10,576 bases of DNA from Lentisphaerota bacterium (GCA_022837245.1 JALHHX010000073.1:1-10576); one strand, 5' to 3'. Positions 1 to 7,941 are shown, counted from the stretch's first letter. Translations and numbers: made by a program. Notes: generated by a model not told the origin, from the letters alone.

Positions 1-2
1 TC

Positions 3-1448
3 AACGGCGATGAATGGCCTGAGCTCTACATCGGAGCATTTGCCAACCGCCCGCGCTGGTACGACGGACCGCTGCCGAACATGCTTTTCGTAAGCGACAA
101 AGGCCGCGATTTCAAGCTCGACGGACAAAAGCACCTGCAGTACGAAGAGCAATACGCCAGGCCTGCGCATGTCCTCATGGCCGATCTTGACCAGGACGGC
201 GATCTGGAAATGGTCGTCGCCTGCCACACGACCAAGACGAACGAGGTCATGACCAAAATCTGGAAGAACGCGGGCGATGGCACGTTCACGGATGCGACGC
301 CATCCGAGGGCTACTGGCCTAATCCGATGGGGTGGCGCAACATCGCGCCGGTCGACCTCAACGGCGACGGACTTCTAGACCTCGTGGCCTGCGACAACAA
401 TTATTCGAACTGGAAAACGGGCAAGGGCACCCTGATGGTGCTGATCAACAAGGGCAATATGGTTTTCGAAGACGCCCGCGAAGCCTACGGCCTACCAGCG
501 GACGGCACCACTGGGTTCGGCCTGGCAGTCGGCGACATAAACGACGACGGACAGCTCGACTTCTTCGTGGCTGACAGCAACCGCATGTTCGTGAGCGGAC
601 CGGACGGCAAATACAAGGAAATCGATCGCGGGAAGTTCATAAAGCCACAGACGACGGATAAAACGAGCAGAACCTGTGGCGCCGTGTTCGGCGACGCCAA
701 CGGCGACGGGCTTCTCGACCTGCTAACGGGCGAGCATGGCAGGGACGCGCAACTGCGCCTCTATATCAACGAGGGAATTAAAAAAGGTCTGCCGTCGTTC
801 CGTGATGTGACGAAAGAGACGGGGCTGATGGGCGCTCTCCCGCCCAAAGGGCTGACCGATCTCGCCGTGAAAATAGGCAACCTCGCGATCGTCGATCTCG
901 ATAACGATACTAAGAACGATTTGCTTCTGGCCGTGATCTGGCGCGACGAAGCGGGCACGCTCCAACCGATGTCGTTCCGCAACCTCGGCAACGGGCCAGA
1001 CGGCCTGCCGCGCTTCAGCAAGCCGCCGCTGGAACGCTCGGTTGGCTACTATGCCAGCGCTCCAATTGTGGATTTCGACCGCGACGGGCGTGTCGACTTT
1101 TTCCTCGGCGCCTGGTTCGACTGGGACGAGACCCCGTCGATCCTTTTCCGCAACGTCACCGAGGGCGGCCATTGGCTTACGGTCCAGGTGGTCGGCGGTG
1201 GCAAGCGCAACACCATGGGCATAGGCTCCACGGTGCGCGTCTACGAAGCGGGTCGCGCGGGAGAAGCCGACGCGCTGCTGCGGCGTTCCGACATAGTCGT
1301 CTCCAACGGCTACGCGAGCGGCGAGGAGGCGCTCGCGCATCTGGGTCTTGGCACTAACGCGACCGTCGATGTCGTGGTGCGCTGGGACGACGAGACGAAA
1401 ACGCTCCCCGGCGTCAAGGCCGACCAGTATCTGCGCGTAATTTTTTAG
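3..1448 (+). CDS. FG-GAP/VCBS seven-bladed propeller protein with C-terminal ASPIC/UnbV domain (CRTAC1-like), 5'-partial
   Basis: The frame is open from the first complete codon (position 3), so the gene starts upstream; the ATG at 81 is internal, because the codons before it already encode propeller sequence (NGDEWPELYIG). 481 residues are visible. Six DxDxDG-type calcium-binding loops begin at nucleotides 183, 354, 534, 693, 894 and 1071, and a seventh is cut by the window edge. The spacing of about 53-67 residues fits FG-GAP blades and a seven-bladed propeller. The loop at 894 (DLDNDTKND) is the most divergent, with T replacing G. From about residue 387 comes an ASPIC/UnbV-type domain (GGHWLTVQVVG, later GIGSTVRVY and SNGYASGEEALAHLGLG) ending at the stop. 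Known members are mostly exported; the signal peptide would lie outside this window. A role in binding or surface interaction is only family-level inference. No operon partner is seen downstream, where more than 1 kb of non-coding DNA follows. Confidence 0.93.
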   Translation, partial: NGDEWPELYIGAFANRPRWYDGPLPNMLFVSDKGRDFKLDGQKHLQYEEQYARPAHVLMADLDQDGDLEMVVACHTTKTNEVMTKIWKNAGDGTFTDATPSEGYWPNPMGWRNIAPVDLNGDGLLDLVACDNNYSNWKTGKGTLMVLINKGNMVFEDAREAYGLPADGTTGFGLAVGDINDDGQLDFFVADSNRMFVSGPDGKYKEIDRGKFIKPQTTDKTSRTCGAVFGDANGDGLLDLLTGEHGRDAQLRLYINEGIKKGLPSFRDVTKETGLMGALPPKGLTDLAVKIGNLAIVDLDNDTKNDLLLAVIWRDEAGTLQPMSFRNLGNGPDGLPRFSKPPLERSVGYYASAPIVDFDRDGRVDFFLGAWFDWDETPSILFRNVTEGGHWLTVQVVGGGKRNTMGIGSTVRVYEAGRAGEADALLRRSDIVVSNGYASGEEALAHLGLGTNATVDVVVRWDDETKTLPGVKADQYLRVIF

Positions 1449-1729
1449 CCAGTCCAACGCACAAACATTATTCGACCAGTGGAACAATAACCACCACCAA
1501 GCCCTTGCTACGTGGAGGTGTCCGCAGATGAGCGATTTTTGTCATTGCCACGTGTGATTTAACGTATATTTAGTGGATTGTTGCGTAGCTACCGATCCGC
1601 CCTTGTCGCGCGGGGTTTTGGAGTGCTGATCAAGTGTGCTTAGCAGACGTGCTCATCATACACGGTTGTCTCCCGCCACCAAAAGAGCGCAAAGCTCAAG
1701 CGGAGCGCCGAGCGACCGCGATTTTGGAA

Positions 1730-1747
1730 CCGACTCGGCAGAGTCGG
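1730..1747. repeat. Short perfect inverted repeat
   Basis: CCGACTC at 1730-1736 pairs with GAGTCGG at 1741-1747 around a 4-base loop. No T-tract follows, so it does not look like an intrinsic terminator of the upstream gene, whose stop is almost 300 bases away. Confidence 0.55.
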
Positions 1748-1775
1748 AGCGAGGAGACGCCCATGGCGGCGACGC

Positions 1776-1803
1776 AGCGCCAAGCTCGCGAAGAGCGCCA
1801 AGC
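1776..1803 (+). repeat. 10-bp direct repeat, 18-bp period
   Basis: AGCGCCAAGC occurs at 1776-1785 and again at 1794-1803. Related words (GAGCGCAAAGCTC) occur near 1685, so the stretch from about 1685 to 1803 seems built from variants of one purine-rich phrase. No coding role is evident. Confidence 0.55.
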
Positions 1804-2023
1804 CCAGCAACCGATTTTTTATTTTGTTGCTCCCGAAACCGCAATACGCAACCCCAAAGAACGGATGTCAAGGGCGGAGCGTTAGCGGGGCTTCGGAGTT
1901 TTAAATTGAAAATGCGGGACAGAGGCTCCAAATTTGTGTGCTTTGGTCTTGAGGGTTTTTAACTACGATGTTCTCCGATACGCTCGCTAACGCACTCGGG
2001 GTGGCGAGACCTCTCTGCCATGG

Positions 2024-2083
2024 TTAGGATTGGGATTAAGATTAGGAGTAAGAGTAAGATTAAGAGTAGGATTAAGACTAGGG
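2024..2083 (+). repeat. Degenerate hexamer array, consensus (T/G)TA(A/G)GA, 10 units
   Basis: Ten consecutive in-phase hexamers: TTAGGA, TTGGGA, TTAAGA, TTAGGA, GTAAGA, GTAAGA, TTAAGA, GTAGGA, TTAAGA and CTAGGG. The phase is kept without a single indel although the units vary at positions 1, 3 and 4. The strand is G/A-rich with TTAGG-like cores. This is a simple-sequence array and not a CRISPR, since there are no spacers. Its function is unknown. Confidence 0.85.
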
Positions 2084-2240
2084 GCTTCGCGGCGTCGTGT
2101 CTTCGCGTGATGCCTCCCACGTAGCAAGAGAAAAATCTGCGTTTATCTCCGCCATCTGCGGATACATCCACGCAGCAAAGGGTCTCTGCGAGTTATCGTT
2201 CCGCGACACTTCGTTTGTCGAGGGAATCGCCATAATCGGT

Positions 2241-2288
2241 GGAATCGACGAAGTCGATTATGTCGAATCATTCGATTCCGTCGATTCC
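2241..2288. repeat. TCGATT-rich nested inverted repeat
   Basis: GGAATCGACG at 2241-2250 is the exact reverse complement of CGTCGATTCC at 2279-2288. Inside it, TCGAAT (2263-2268) and ATTCGA (2270-2275) form a second near-perfect palindrome, and the word (A)GTCGATT recurs. The whole could fold into a cruciform or a branched hairpin. There is no T-run, so a simple intrinsic terminator is unlikely. Confidence 0.7.
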
Positions 2289-2311
2289 CACGAAAATCCT
2301 ATGGACGTGGG
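2287..2311. repeat. Hairpin-forming inverted repeat CCCACG/CGTGGG
   Basis: CCCACG at 2287-2292 pairs with CGTGGG at 2306-2311. Within the 13-base loop, TCC (2297-2299) and GGA (2303-2305) can add a small inner stem. It overlaps the right arm of the TCGATT-rich repeat by two bases, so the two structures may be alternatives. A 10-bp palindrome (CCTCCGGAGG, 2326-2335) follows shortly. Confidence 0.5.
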
Positions 2312-2340
2312 CCTGGTCCCCTCCGCCTCCGGAGGATGGG

Positions 2341-2367
2341 GCAGTGGATAGTAGGCAGTGGGTAGTT
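2341..2367 (+). repeat. Short heptamer-phased direct repeat
   Basis: The block reads as four 7-base units: GCAGTGG, ATAGTAG, GCAGTGG and GTAGTTC. GCAGTGGATAGT at 2341-2352 recurs with one change at 2355-2366, a 14-base period. The 7-base phasing matches the larger array at 2421-2522. Confidence 0.6.
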
Positions 2368-2420
2368 CTCAAAATCCCGGGCGGCACCCCGCCGTATCGC
2401 CTCAAACTGCCTCGCTAGGG

Positions 2421-2522
2421 CCTACATCCTGTACCCTACACCCTATACCCCGCTATGGCCTGGGGCCTAACACCTAATACCTATATACCTAATACCTAAA
2501 ACCTAATACCTAACACCTAAAT
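2421..2522 (+). repeat. Degenerate heptamer array, consensus CCTAnAn
   Basis: Units in 7-base phase are CCTACAT, CCTGTAC, CCTACAC and CCTATAC. A short interruption (about 2449-2465) follows, then CCTAACA, CCTAATA, an 8-base CCTATATA, CCTAATA, CCTAAAA, CCTAATA, CCTAACA and CCTAAAT. The reverse strand reads TTAGG-type heptamers, so it shares its core with the hexamer array at 2024-2083 in the opposite orientation. It ends about 40 bases before the -35 element of the downstream gene. Heptameric simple repeats are known in bacterial intergenic DNA, but I cannot assign a function. Confidence 0.85.
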
Positions 2523-2562
2523 TTACATGGCAAAGACATAATAAGACACGCTCAGAAGTTTT

Positions 2563-2592
2563 TTGCCCCGGAGAAAAGTAATATGCTACAAT
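2563..2592 (+). promoter_or_regulatory. Putative sigma-70-type promoter with extended -10
   Basis: A candidate -35 TTGCCC (2563-2568) is followed after 18 bases by TACAAT (2587-2592), preceded by TATGC, which gives an extended -10 (TGN). Transcription would start near 2599, leaving about 40 bases of leader before the ATG at 2639. The -10 overlaps the earlier ATG at 2591, which argues that 2591 is not the start codon. No experimental support is available. Confidence 0.55.
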
Positions 2593-2638
2593 GGCTGTGA
2601 TTCGAATAAAATTTTTACGACAAAAAAAGGTGCGGAAA

Positions 2639-5600
2639 ATGACAGAGAGCAAAACAATGGTAAAGGCGTTCTCATGCGTTGCGGCGATCGCCGTGGGGCT
2701 TCTGGTGGTTTCAACGATGCGGATCGGCGCGGTGGCCGCGCCACTTCCGCCGCCCGTCACGACCATGGATCTGTGGGGCTCGACGTGGCAGGTGGATGGG
2801 GCGCTCGTCTGGACTAACGACACTGTGCTCAACCGCTACGTTCGATATCCGTTCCCGATTCCACTGGGACGCGGGACTGTGCCCGTCACTATGATGTCCG
2901 ATGAAATCCCCGCCGCCTCGTACAGCATCGAGGCTTTTGTGCGTATTCCGCCGGGCAGCCTCTCTATTGATTTCGGCGTCTCGGGCACGAACGCATGCTA
3001 CCGCATCAACCTCTCGTCCGCCCGCAACGGCAAAACAGATGGCGAGATCGGTGCAATTCGGAGGGAAGCCCGCGGAGGGCGACTGGCCTTGCACAATGCC
3101 TGCACCTCGCTTCACGGTTGACAATATTTCGCCTGTTATGGACGAAGAGCAGCGAATTCGCCTTGAAAACGATTTCACGGAGATGTCGGATATCGGGGTT
3201 GCCGGGACATGGCACCGCGTGCGCGCCGAGGTGCGCCCGGAAACCGTTACTCTGTATGTGGACGGCTTGCTGCAGGGTTCCGGCCCAAACAAGTTAGACG
3301 GGAAGGGCGCTGTGCGATTGACGATGAACGGCACTGTTTTCGTGGACAGCTTTGAGATCAAGCCGCTGCCAGCCCTTGCTCAGCAGTTCACCACAGCGCC
3401 TCTCGACGGTCTTGTAAACGCGGGCTCTTTTGTGGACCGCGAGTCGTTGAAGGCGGACGCGGGAGGCTTCGTCAATGTGGGCGGAGTTCCGTTCCTGCTA
3501 CCCGCTGTTGAGGTGGGGCGCGACCATGTCGATGTTGGCGTTAGCCTTTATCGCTACAACAGGCAATGGGGGTATGACCCGGCGTCAAAGCCAACCACCA
3601 CGTACATGGGGCCTCAGGCGTACGATCCCTCGGAGCTTAAATTCTACGTGCCGCACGCCTCCTACAGCCGTGTATGGGTGCTTGCCGCGGCAGATGGCGA
3701 ACCAGACAGCACTCCAATTCTAACCGTCCGCTTCTTCAAGCCAGGCATTGGATGGGAGGTCGACTCAGCGCGGGTGGTACCCGAATCGGCGGCCACGAAC
3801 GCGCCTTCGTACGCCAGGCGTGTGGAAGTGCTTATGAAGGAAGGCAAGCCAGGATTCCTCTGGGCGATTCCCATCGACATTGATTCAGGGGCGCTTGCAG
3901 GGGATTACCGTGATCAAGGTCTCTTGATGGCTGTGGAACTCACCAAGCAAACGCATGGTTTTGTGGCATATCCCGATCCGTGCAGCTATGGCAGTTTCCC
4001 GGGAGGGTTGCCGAGCTCCGCGCGCGTGTATGGCGTGACTTTCGAGAAGGCGCCTGTCTCGGCTTACGGCACAGGCGAACAGCGCGGCAACCTCTATCAG
4101 CACGCCGAGAAGGCAAAGTGGTTTGTCGAAATGAAAAGCCAGAGCGCGAAGGCGGAGAACATCCGCGTCAAGGTGCGCAGCGAGGGGCCGCTTGGCACTG
4201 TGTTTGAAAAGCAACAGGATGTGACGATCCAACCGGGGGAAAGCAAGCGGGTCGAATTCGCGCCGGAGACGAAGGAGTATGGACTCTACCAGGTCAAAAC
4301 TGAAGTCTCCTCGGGTGGCTGGGCGCAAAAGCGCGATGGCACTTTCCTTATGCTGCCTTCCGACAAAGACCGCAAGGCCACGAGCAAAACATCGCGCTTC
4401 GGGCTTTACATCTGGGGCGGTGCCCACGGCACCGAGGCCGATCCAGAGGTTTACATGCGCCAGATGCGTCTTCTGGGTTGCTTCCTAGGCGCGCCACACA
4501 CTGCCACAAACCGCGCCGCATGGGGCCTGGCACCGGGCCACAACCGCATCTACGGTCGCGGCTACCAGCCTTGGGCCAAGGTTAATCCTCCGGAGAAGGA
4601 GGGACGCAACACGGTCGTGACAAACACTGCGGCGAAAGCGGCCGCGCTAATGAAAGACCATCCCGACACCCAGTTCTTCAACGCATTCGCGGAGGATTCC
4701 ATCTCGCTGCGCATGACGCACGGTCTGCCGTCGTACGTTTTCGGCCAGCCTTGGTTCACATATGACGAGAGAGAGCGTGAACGCGTTACCGGATATTTCA
4801 ATACAGCGCTCGCCGTGGCGGAGGGCACGCGTAAAGGGGCGCCTGGAGCCAAGTTCATATTCGGCCACTGTTCGCCTGGCTTTTTCCTGGCGTTCTTCCG
4901 CGAACCGGGTTGGAACAACGACTGGTTCGATGGCGTGGGTCTAGACCAACCGCAGTTCGAACGCATGCCGGAGCGGCCACCGCGTGCCACCGAACCGAGC
5001 AGTCTGTACTTCCTCCACAAGGAGATGAAGGATCGCGGGATGGGCGACAAAGAACTTGTCCACCTGGAATCGTATTTCCCTTCAAGTCATCCGCTGGCGC
5101 TCGGGCACCGTAGGCAGGCCGATAGCATCGTGCGCACGGCTGCGCTTGGCATGGCTTGGGGTTCCACCGTTTTCCTCGACACCTGGTCGCTGCACGATTG
5201 CTCCGGCCAGTGGGGCAGCCAGCACTACGGCTGCGTCGGTTTGATCGGGCGCGCGCCCGAATACAATCCGAAGCCTGCCGCGGCGGCTTACGCCACCATG
5301 TCTCTCGTGCTAGACCTAGCGGAATACGACGGCATTGTCGACACCGGCACACGCAGCGCATACTGCCTGCGGTTCAAGGACCCCGATGGCGCGCGTCGCG
5401 TCTATCCCGCCTGGACGATCCGAGGCAAGCGCCCGCTCAAGCTGTCGTTCAGTCCCGGTTCCGAGGCGAAGACGGTCGATGAAAACGGAAACGAAACGGT
5501 TCTCGACACAGCAGTCGGCGAAATCGCCGTCGAGCTCTCGCAGACACCGGTCTGGATCGTTGTGCGCAACGGTGCCATAGAAAAAGCAGAGGTCGGCACT

Positions 5601-6714
5601 CCGGTTTACGACGAGGCTCCTGGTTCCAACACCGTGGTTCTGGATGATTTCGAGAATTCCGACTGGCTTTACAATCCGGAGTCCTACGTTCCGTTTGAGT
5701 CCAATCATTGGGACGTTGTCCGTGAGACCGTGCCGATGACCTCGCAGCGCGTGCAGTCCACCGAGAGGGGCGGCACCTCGACCGTTTGGCGCGTTTCCAT
5801 CAACGAGATGCCGACAGACAAACCAATGGCCGGCTTCTACGGCGTCTTTACGCCACCGAGAGCGATCAACATTCCTGGCAAAGCGCGCGCGCTAGGCTGG
5901 ATGGGGCGTGGTAACTCGGCTTGGAACCGCATGGTATTCGAGCTTCAGGATGCCAAGGGCGAGTACTGGCGCAGCATTGGCACAAAGGACGTGTTTAACT
6001 GTGACGATATTCATTCGCGCTCTTACTTCAACTTCGACGGCTGGCGTTACATGGAGTTCCCTCTGCCTGGCACCTTGCCGGCCGACAACTACCGCGAGAT
6101 GGACACCGTCTGGTGGGGCCATACTGATGGCGACGGCATCGTCGACCTTCCGCTGCGTATCACGCGGGTATTCTTTGAGACGCGTCCAGAGCAGATCTAT
6201 GCAGACGAGATGCTCCCAATTCTCGACCCTGCTATTGAGATCGACGACCTTGTCGCCGTTTACGACAGCCCAGAGATGATGACCGAGGAGCCAGTCAAGG
6301 TGCAGCGCTCGGCGGTGCGTCTATTCATGCCACGCAGCCGCGGCGGCAAGGGCATACCCAATCCGATTGCCGTTCTTACGGCTGACGGCGTGGGCGCCGC
6401 CCCTGAAATAATCAATTTCGAGCCGCCAGCGCAGCAGAACGACGGTACTCGCGTCAGCGTGACTGTAAAGCAGGTGCCCGTTGCCAAGCAGTACAAAGTC
6501 TGGGTGTCGGCATACCCCGACGGCAAGGGCGCCAAGGCAATGGCGACTGCCGACGCTCCCGCCGGAGGTGTGGCACCCTCGCTGCTCATCCGTGGATTGA
6601 AGCCGAGCCAGAAATTCTACTTCTACGCAACGTACATCGACGTCGACGGCAAAGAATCGAAAACCGTCCAAAGTCCGCGAAACCGTGCTCAAAGACGAGT
6701 TTCCGATGAAGTAG
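2639..6714 (+). CDS. Large secreted multidomain protein, putative carbohydrate-active enzyme, with two apparent frameshifts
   Basis: Reconstructed as one product of about 1,357 residues. The start at 2639 has an AAGG box 8 bases upstream and gives a signal peptide (hydrophobic core residues 10-27, cleavage near AVA-A at 33). Residues about 38-240 look like a LamG/concanavalin-type sandwich (GTWHRVRAEVRPETVTLYVDG). Residues about 587-897 have a TIM-barrel-like layout beginning FGLYIWGGAHG; E685 (FNAFAEDS) and E810 (VHLESYF) sit where clan-A glycosidases would have acid and nucleophile, which is only a guess. Residues about 999-1211 resemble a jelly-roll (LDDFENSDW to DDLVAVYD), and about 1254-1347 an FN3 domain. 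The frame shifts once near 3056-3081 and again near 6657-6664; without repair the product splits into 2591-3121 and 2901-6938. The repaired C-terminus reads SKVRETVLKDEFPMK. The gene is convergent with the neighbouring regulator. I do not recognise the family of the core; glycosidase activity is inference. Confidence 0.75.
3056..3081 (+). other. Apparent frameshift 1 in the large secreted protein
   Basis: Upstream, the frame starting at 2639 encodes a coherent sandwich (YSIEAFVRIPPGSLSIDFGVSG, then CYRINLSSARNGK) but stops at 3121 in unrelated sequence. Downstream, the next frame continues the same domain (RFTVDNISPVM, then GTWHRVRAEV). Removing one base between about 3056 and 3081 joins them. 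The stretch contains GGAGGG twice (3060-3065, 3074-3079), a plausible place for an indel. The first 60-odd codons of the frame opening at 2901 are basic, Ser/Ala-rich and not believable protein. Confidence 0.8.
6657..6664 (+). other. Apparent frameshift 2 at an A4 run, near the C-terminus
   Basis: The FN3 domain runs in one frame to DVDGKESK. If that frame is followed, it reads another 90 residues antisense to the helix-turn-helix of the regulator and stops at 6938. Dropping one base in AAAA (6660-6663) instead gives KPSKVRETVLKDEFPMK and a TAG stop at 6712-6714. That stop lies just before the regulator's own stop on the other strand. Like the first event it amounts to one extra base. Confidence 0.8.
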
Positions 6715-6722
6715 CCGTTCAG

Positions 6723-7844
6723 TTACCTCCGAGCCTCGCGGTACTTGGCCGGGGTAGTGCCCTCGGCCTTTTTGAAGGCGTTCCAAAAGTTGGGTGGTTC
6801 GGCATAGCCGGACATTTCGGCGATTTCTTTCACAGGAATGTTCGTTTCGGCGAGCAGACGGCAGATCTCTCGATGGCGGAGGATGCGCCATTCCTCGGCC
6901 GGAGGGTGTCCGGTTGCGGCTCTGAAGCGCATTTCTAGAGTGCGTTTCGAAGCGCCGCAGATTCGGGCGAGTTCTTCCGTGCCGCAGACGGAGAAGAGGT
7001 TGGAGGATATGTGCGCAACCGCCCTGTTTACCAGCTGGTCGGAGTAACGCGCGATCGCCGTGCTTTCGCGCACTATTACGCGGATAGGTGGCAGAGTCTC
7101 CGATTGTGGACGTAGGCCCGGAGCATCAAGCATGGCCAGTAGCATTACGGCGGCGGAGCGTCCGGTCTGGCGGTCAGGGAGGAGAACCGTGCTGAGGGTT
7201 CTGGGGGAGAGAACCGAGTCGAGAAGTGAATCTCCAACCCCCAAGATGCCCGCCGATTCCGGAATGGCCCGCCCGATTTCCACAAATGCGTTGGAGACTT
7301 GGCGTGCGAGGAAGTCTGAAGTGCAGAAGCAAGCAACGGGATCGGGAAGTGTGGCGAGCCACGATTTGAGGCGTATCGAGTCAGACGTGATTATGCCGTC
7401 GGGCAATATGGCAGGTGTGGCACCGAGTGCGACCGCCTCGCTACTGAATCCTTCGCGCATCTGTCTGGATGCGAACACTGAGCGTTCGTGGACGACGGCG
7501 GTGGCGTACCAGCCGTGCTCCAGCAGGTAGCGGGCCGCCAGGGCGCCGGTGGCGGCGTAATCGGCCGTGACGGATGGGATTGATTTAATTTCGGATATAG
7601 ACCCGATGTTAACAAGCGGAATAACATGGTGAGTCAGGCGTTCTAGCCAGCGGTCTCCGGGGAAAGCCCCGATAACACCATCGACTCCGCCCGCTCCGAG
7701 CAGATGCTCAAGCATGTCAGTCTGGTTGTAATTGACCGGGGCGACTCGGATGTCGCGCGCACGCGAAAATTCGTCCTGCACGCCGCCGAGTACGCGTAGG
7801 GAACTGATCAGATCCGAATCTAGGAGCACGATGACGGTTTTCAT
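6723..7844 (-). CDS. XylR-type AraC family transcriptional regulator with periplasmic-binding-like sensor
   Basis: 373 residues from the ATG at 7844 (MKTVIVLLDSD). The N-terminal part (to about residue 262) looks like a LacI/ribose-binding-type sensor fold: GVDGVIGAF, then VIPLVNIGS, the linker-like VTADYAATGALAARYLLEHG, and later AGILGVGDSLLDSVLSP. Residues about 267-373 are a two-helix-turn-helix AraC domain; the first helix pair lies near 289-305 (EELARICGASKRTLE), the second near 338-362 with the family signature EIAEMSGYAEPPNFWNAFKK, then GTTPAKYR. Known relatives sense a monosaccharide and activate nearby sugar genes; the ligand here is unknown. An upstream TTG at 7886 would add 14 residues but sits in a promoter-like -35, so I prefer 7844, although the ribosome binding site before it is weak. 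It is convergent with the large secreted protein and divergent from gmd; control of the former is inference. Confidence 0.92.
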   Translation of the reverse strand: MKTVIVLLDSDLISSLRVLGGVQDEFSRARDIRVAPVNYNQTDMLEHLLGAGGVDGVIGAFPGDRWLERLTHHVIPLVNIGSISEIKSIPSVTADYAATGALAARYLLEHGWYATAVVHERSVFASRQMREGFSSEAVALGATPAILPDGIITSDSIRLKSWLATLPDPVACFCTSDFLARQVSNAFVEIGRAIPESAGILGVGDSLLDSVLSPRTLSTVLLPDRQTGRSAAVMLLAMLDAPGLRPQSETLPPIRVIVRESTAIARYSDQLVNRAVAHISSNLFSVCGTEELARICGASKRTLEMRFRAATGHPPAEEWRILRHREICRLLAETNIPVKEIAEMSGYAEPPNFWNAFKKAEGTTPAKYREARR

Positions 7845-7856
7845 GGTCTGCGCGAA

Positions 7857-7886
7857 ATCATAATAGATTATTGCGCTTCCGGTCAA
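7857..7886 (-). promoter_or_regulatory. Putative promoter of the XylR-type regulator gene, near-leaderless
   Basis: Reading the minus strand, TTGACC (7886-7881) is followed after 18 bases by TATGAT (7862-7857); an alternative -10, TATTAT, lies at 7865-7860 with 15-base spacing. The ATG at 7844 is only 12 bases beyond the -10, so the transcript would have a leader of about six bases. That fits the absence of a clear Shine-Dalgarno sequence. It lies in the 105-base gap between the divergent regulator and gmd. Confidence 0.45.
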
Positions 7887-7934
7887 TGGTAAAAAGCGCC
7901 AAAAAAGCTAACATATCATCATTCAGTAGTCGAG

Positions 7935-7941
7935 AAGGGAG
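7935..7941 (+). promoter_or_regulatory. Ribosome binding site of gmd
   Basis: AAGGGAG ends 8 bases before the ATG at 7950, a strong Shine-Dalgarno match that fixes the start. The start also puts the dinucleotide-binding glycine motif at the expected residues 8-14. Confidence 0.75.

Larger units (their letters stand above)
1449..2590. other. Gene-poor intergenic block made of short degenerate repeats
   Basis: About 1.1 kb separate the FG-GAP gene from the promoter of the large secreted protein. No frame here gives a protein with recognisable domains or a convincing ribosome binding site, and open frames of 70-108 codons have low-complexity composition and overlap on both strands. The first part (1449-1680) shows nothing I can name. 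The rest is a patchwork: a small inverted repeat at 1730, a 10-bp direct repeat at 1776, a hexamer array at 2024, three ATCT(G/C)CG units at 2135-2160, TCGATT-rich inverted repeats at 2241, and heptamer-phased arrays at 2341 and 2421. No tRNA or rRNA was recognised. The pattern resembles interspersed intergenic repeats rather than a decayed gene. Confidence 0.7.

Noticed and set aside
723..1487. 254-codon open frame on the minus strand
   Set aside because: It is antisense to the propeller gene, whose calcium-loop motifs and ASPIC/UnbV domain are unmistakable; the opposite translation shows no domain.
1634..1962. Overlapping small open frames of 83 and 108 codons
   Set aside because: They lie in repeat-built DNA, have low-complexity composition and no ribosome binding site, and overlap each other in different frames.
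2097..2351. 84-codon open frame
   Set aside because: It is made of the ATCT(G/C)CG and TCGATT repeats; no domain and no start signal, so probably not a gene.
2421..2522. CRISPR-like appearance of the heptamer array
   Set aside because: The units are 7 bases in direct succession with no spacers, and no cas gene is nearby.
6657..6664. Programmed ribosomal frameshifting
   Set aside because: There is no recognisable slippery heptamer or downstream pseudoknot, and a second break of the same kind at 3056-3081 makes indel or sequence error simpler.
7845..7886. TTG start for the regulator giving 387 residues
   Set aside because: The TTG falls in a good -35 match and the added residues precede the first strand of the sensor fold, where relatives usually begin.
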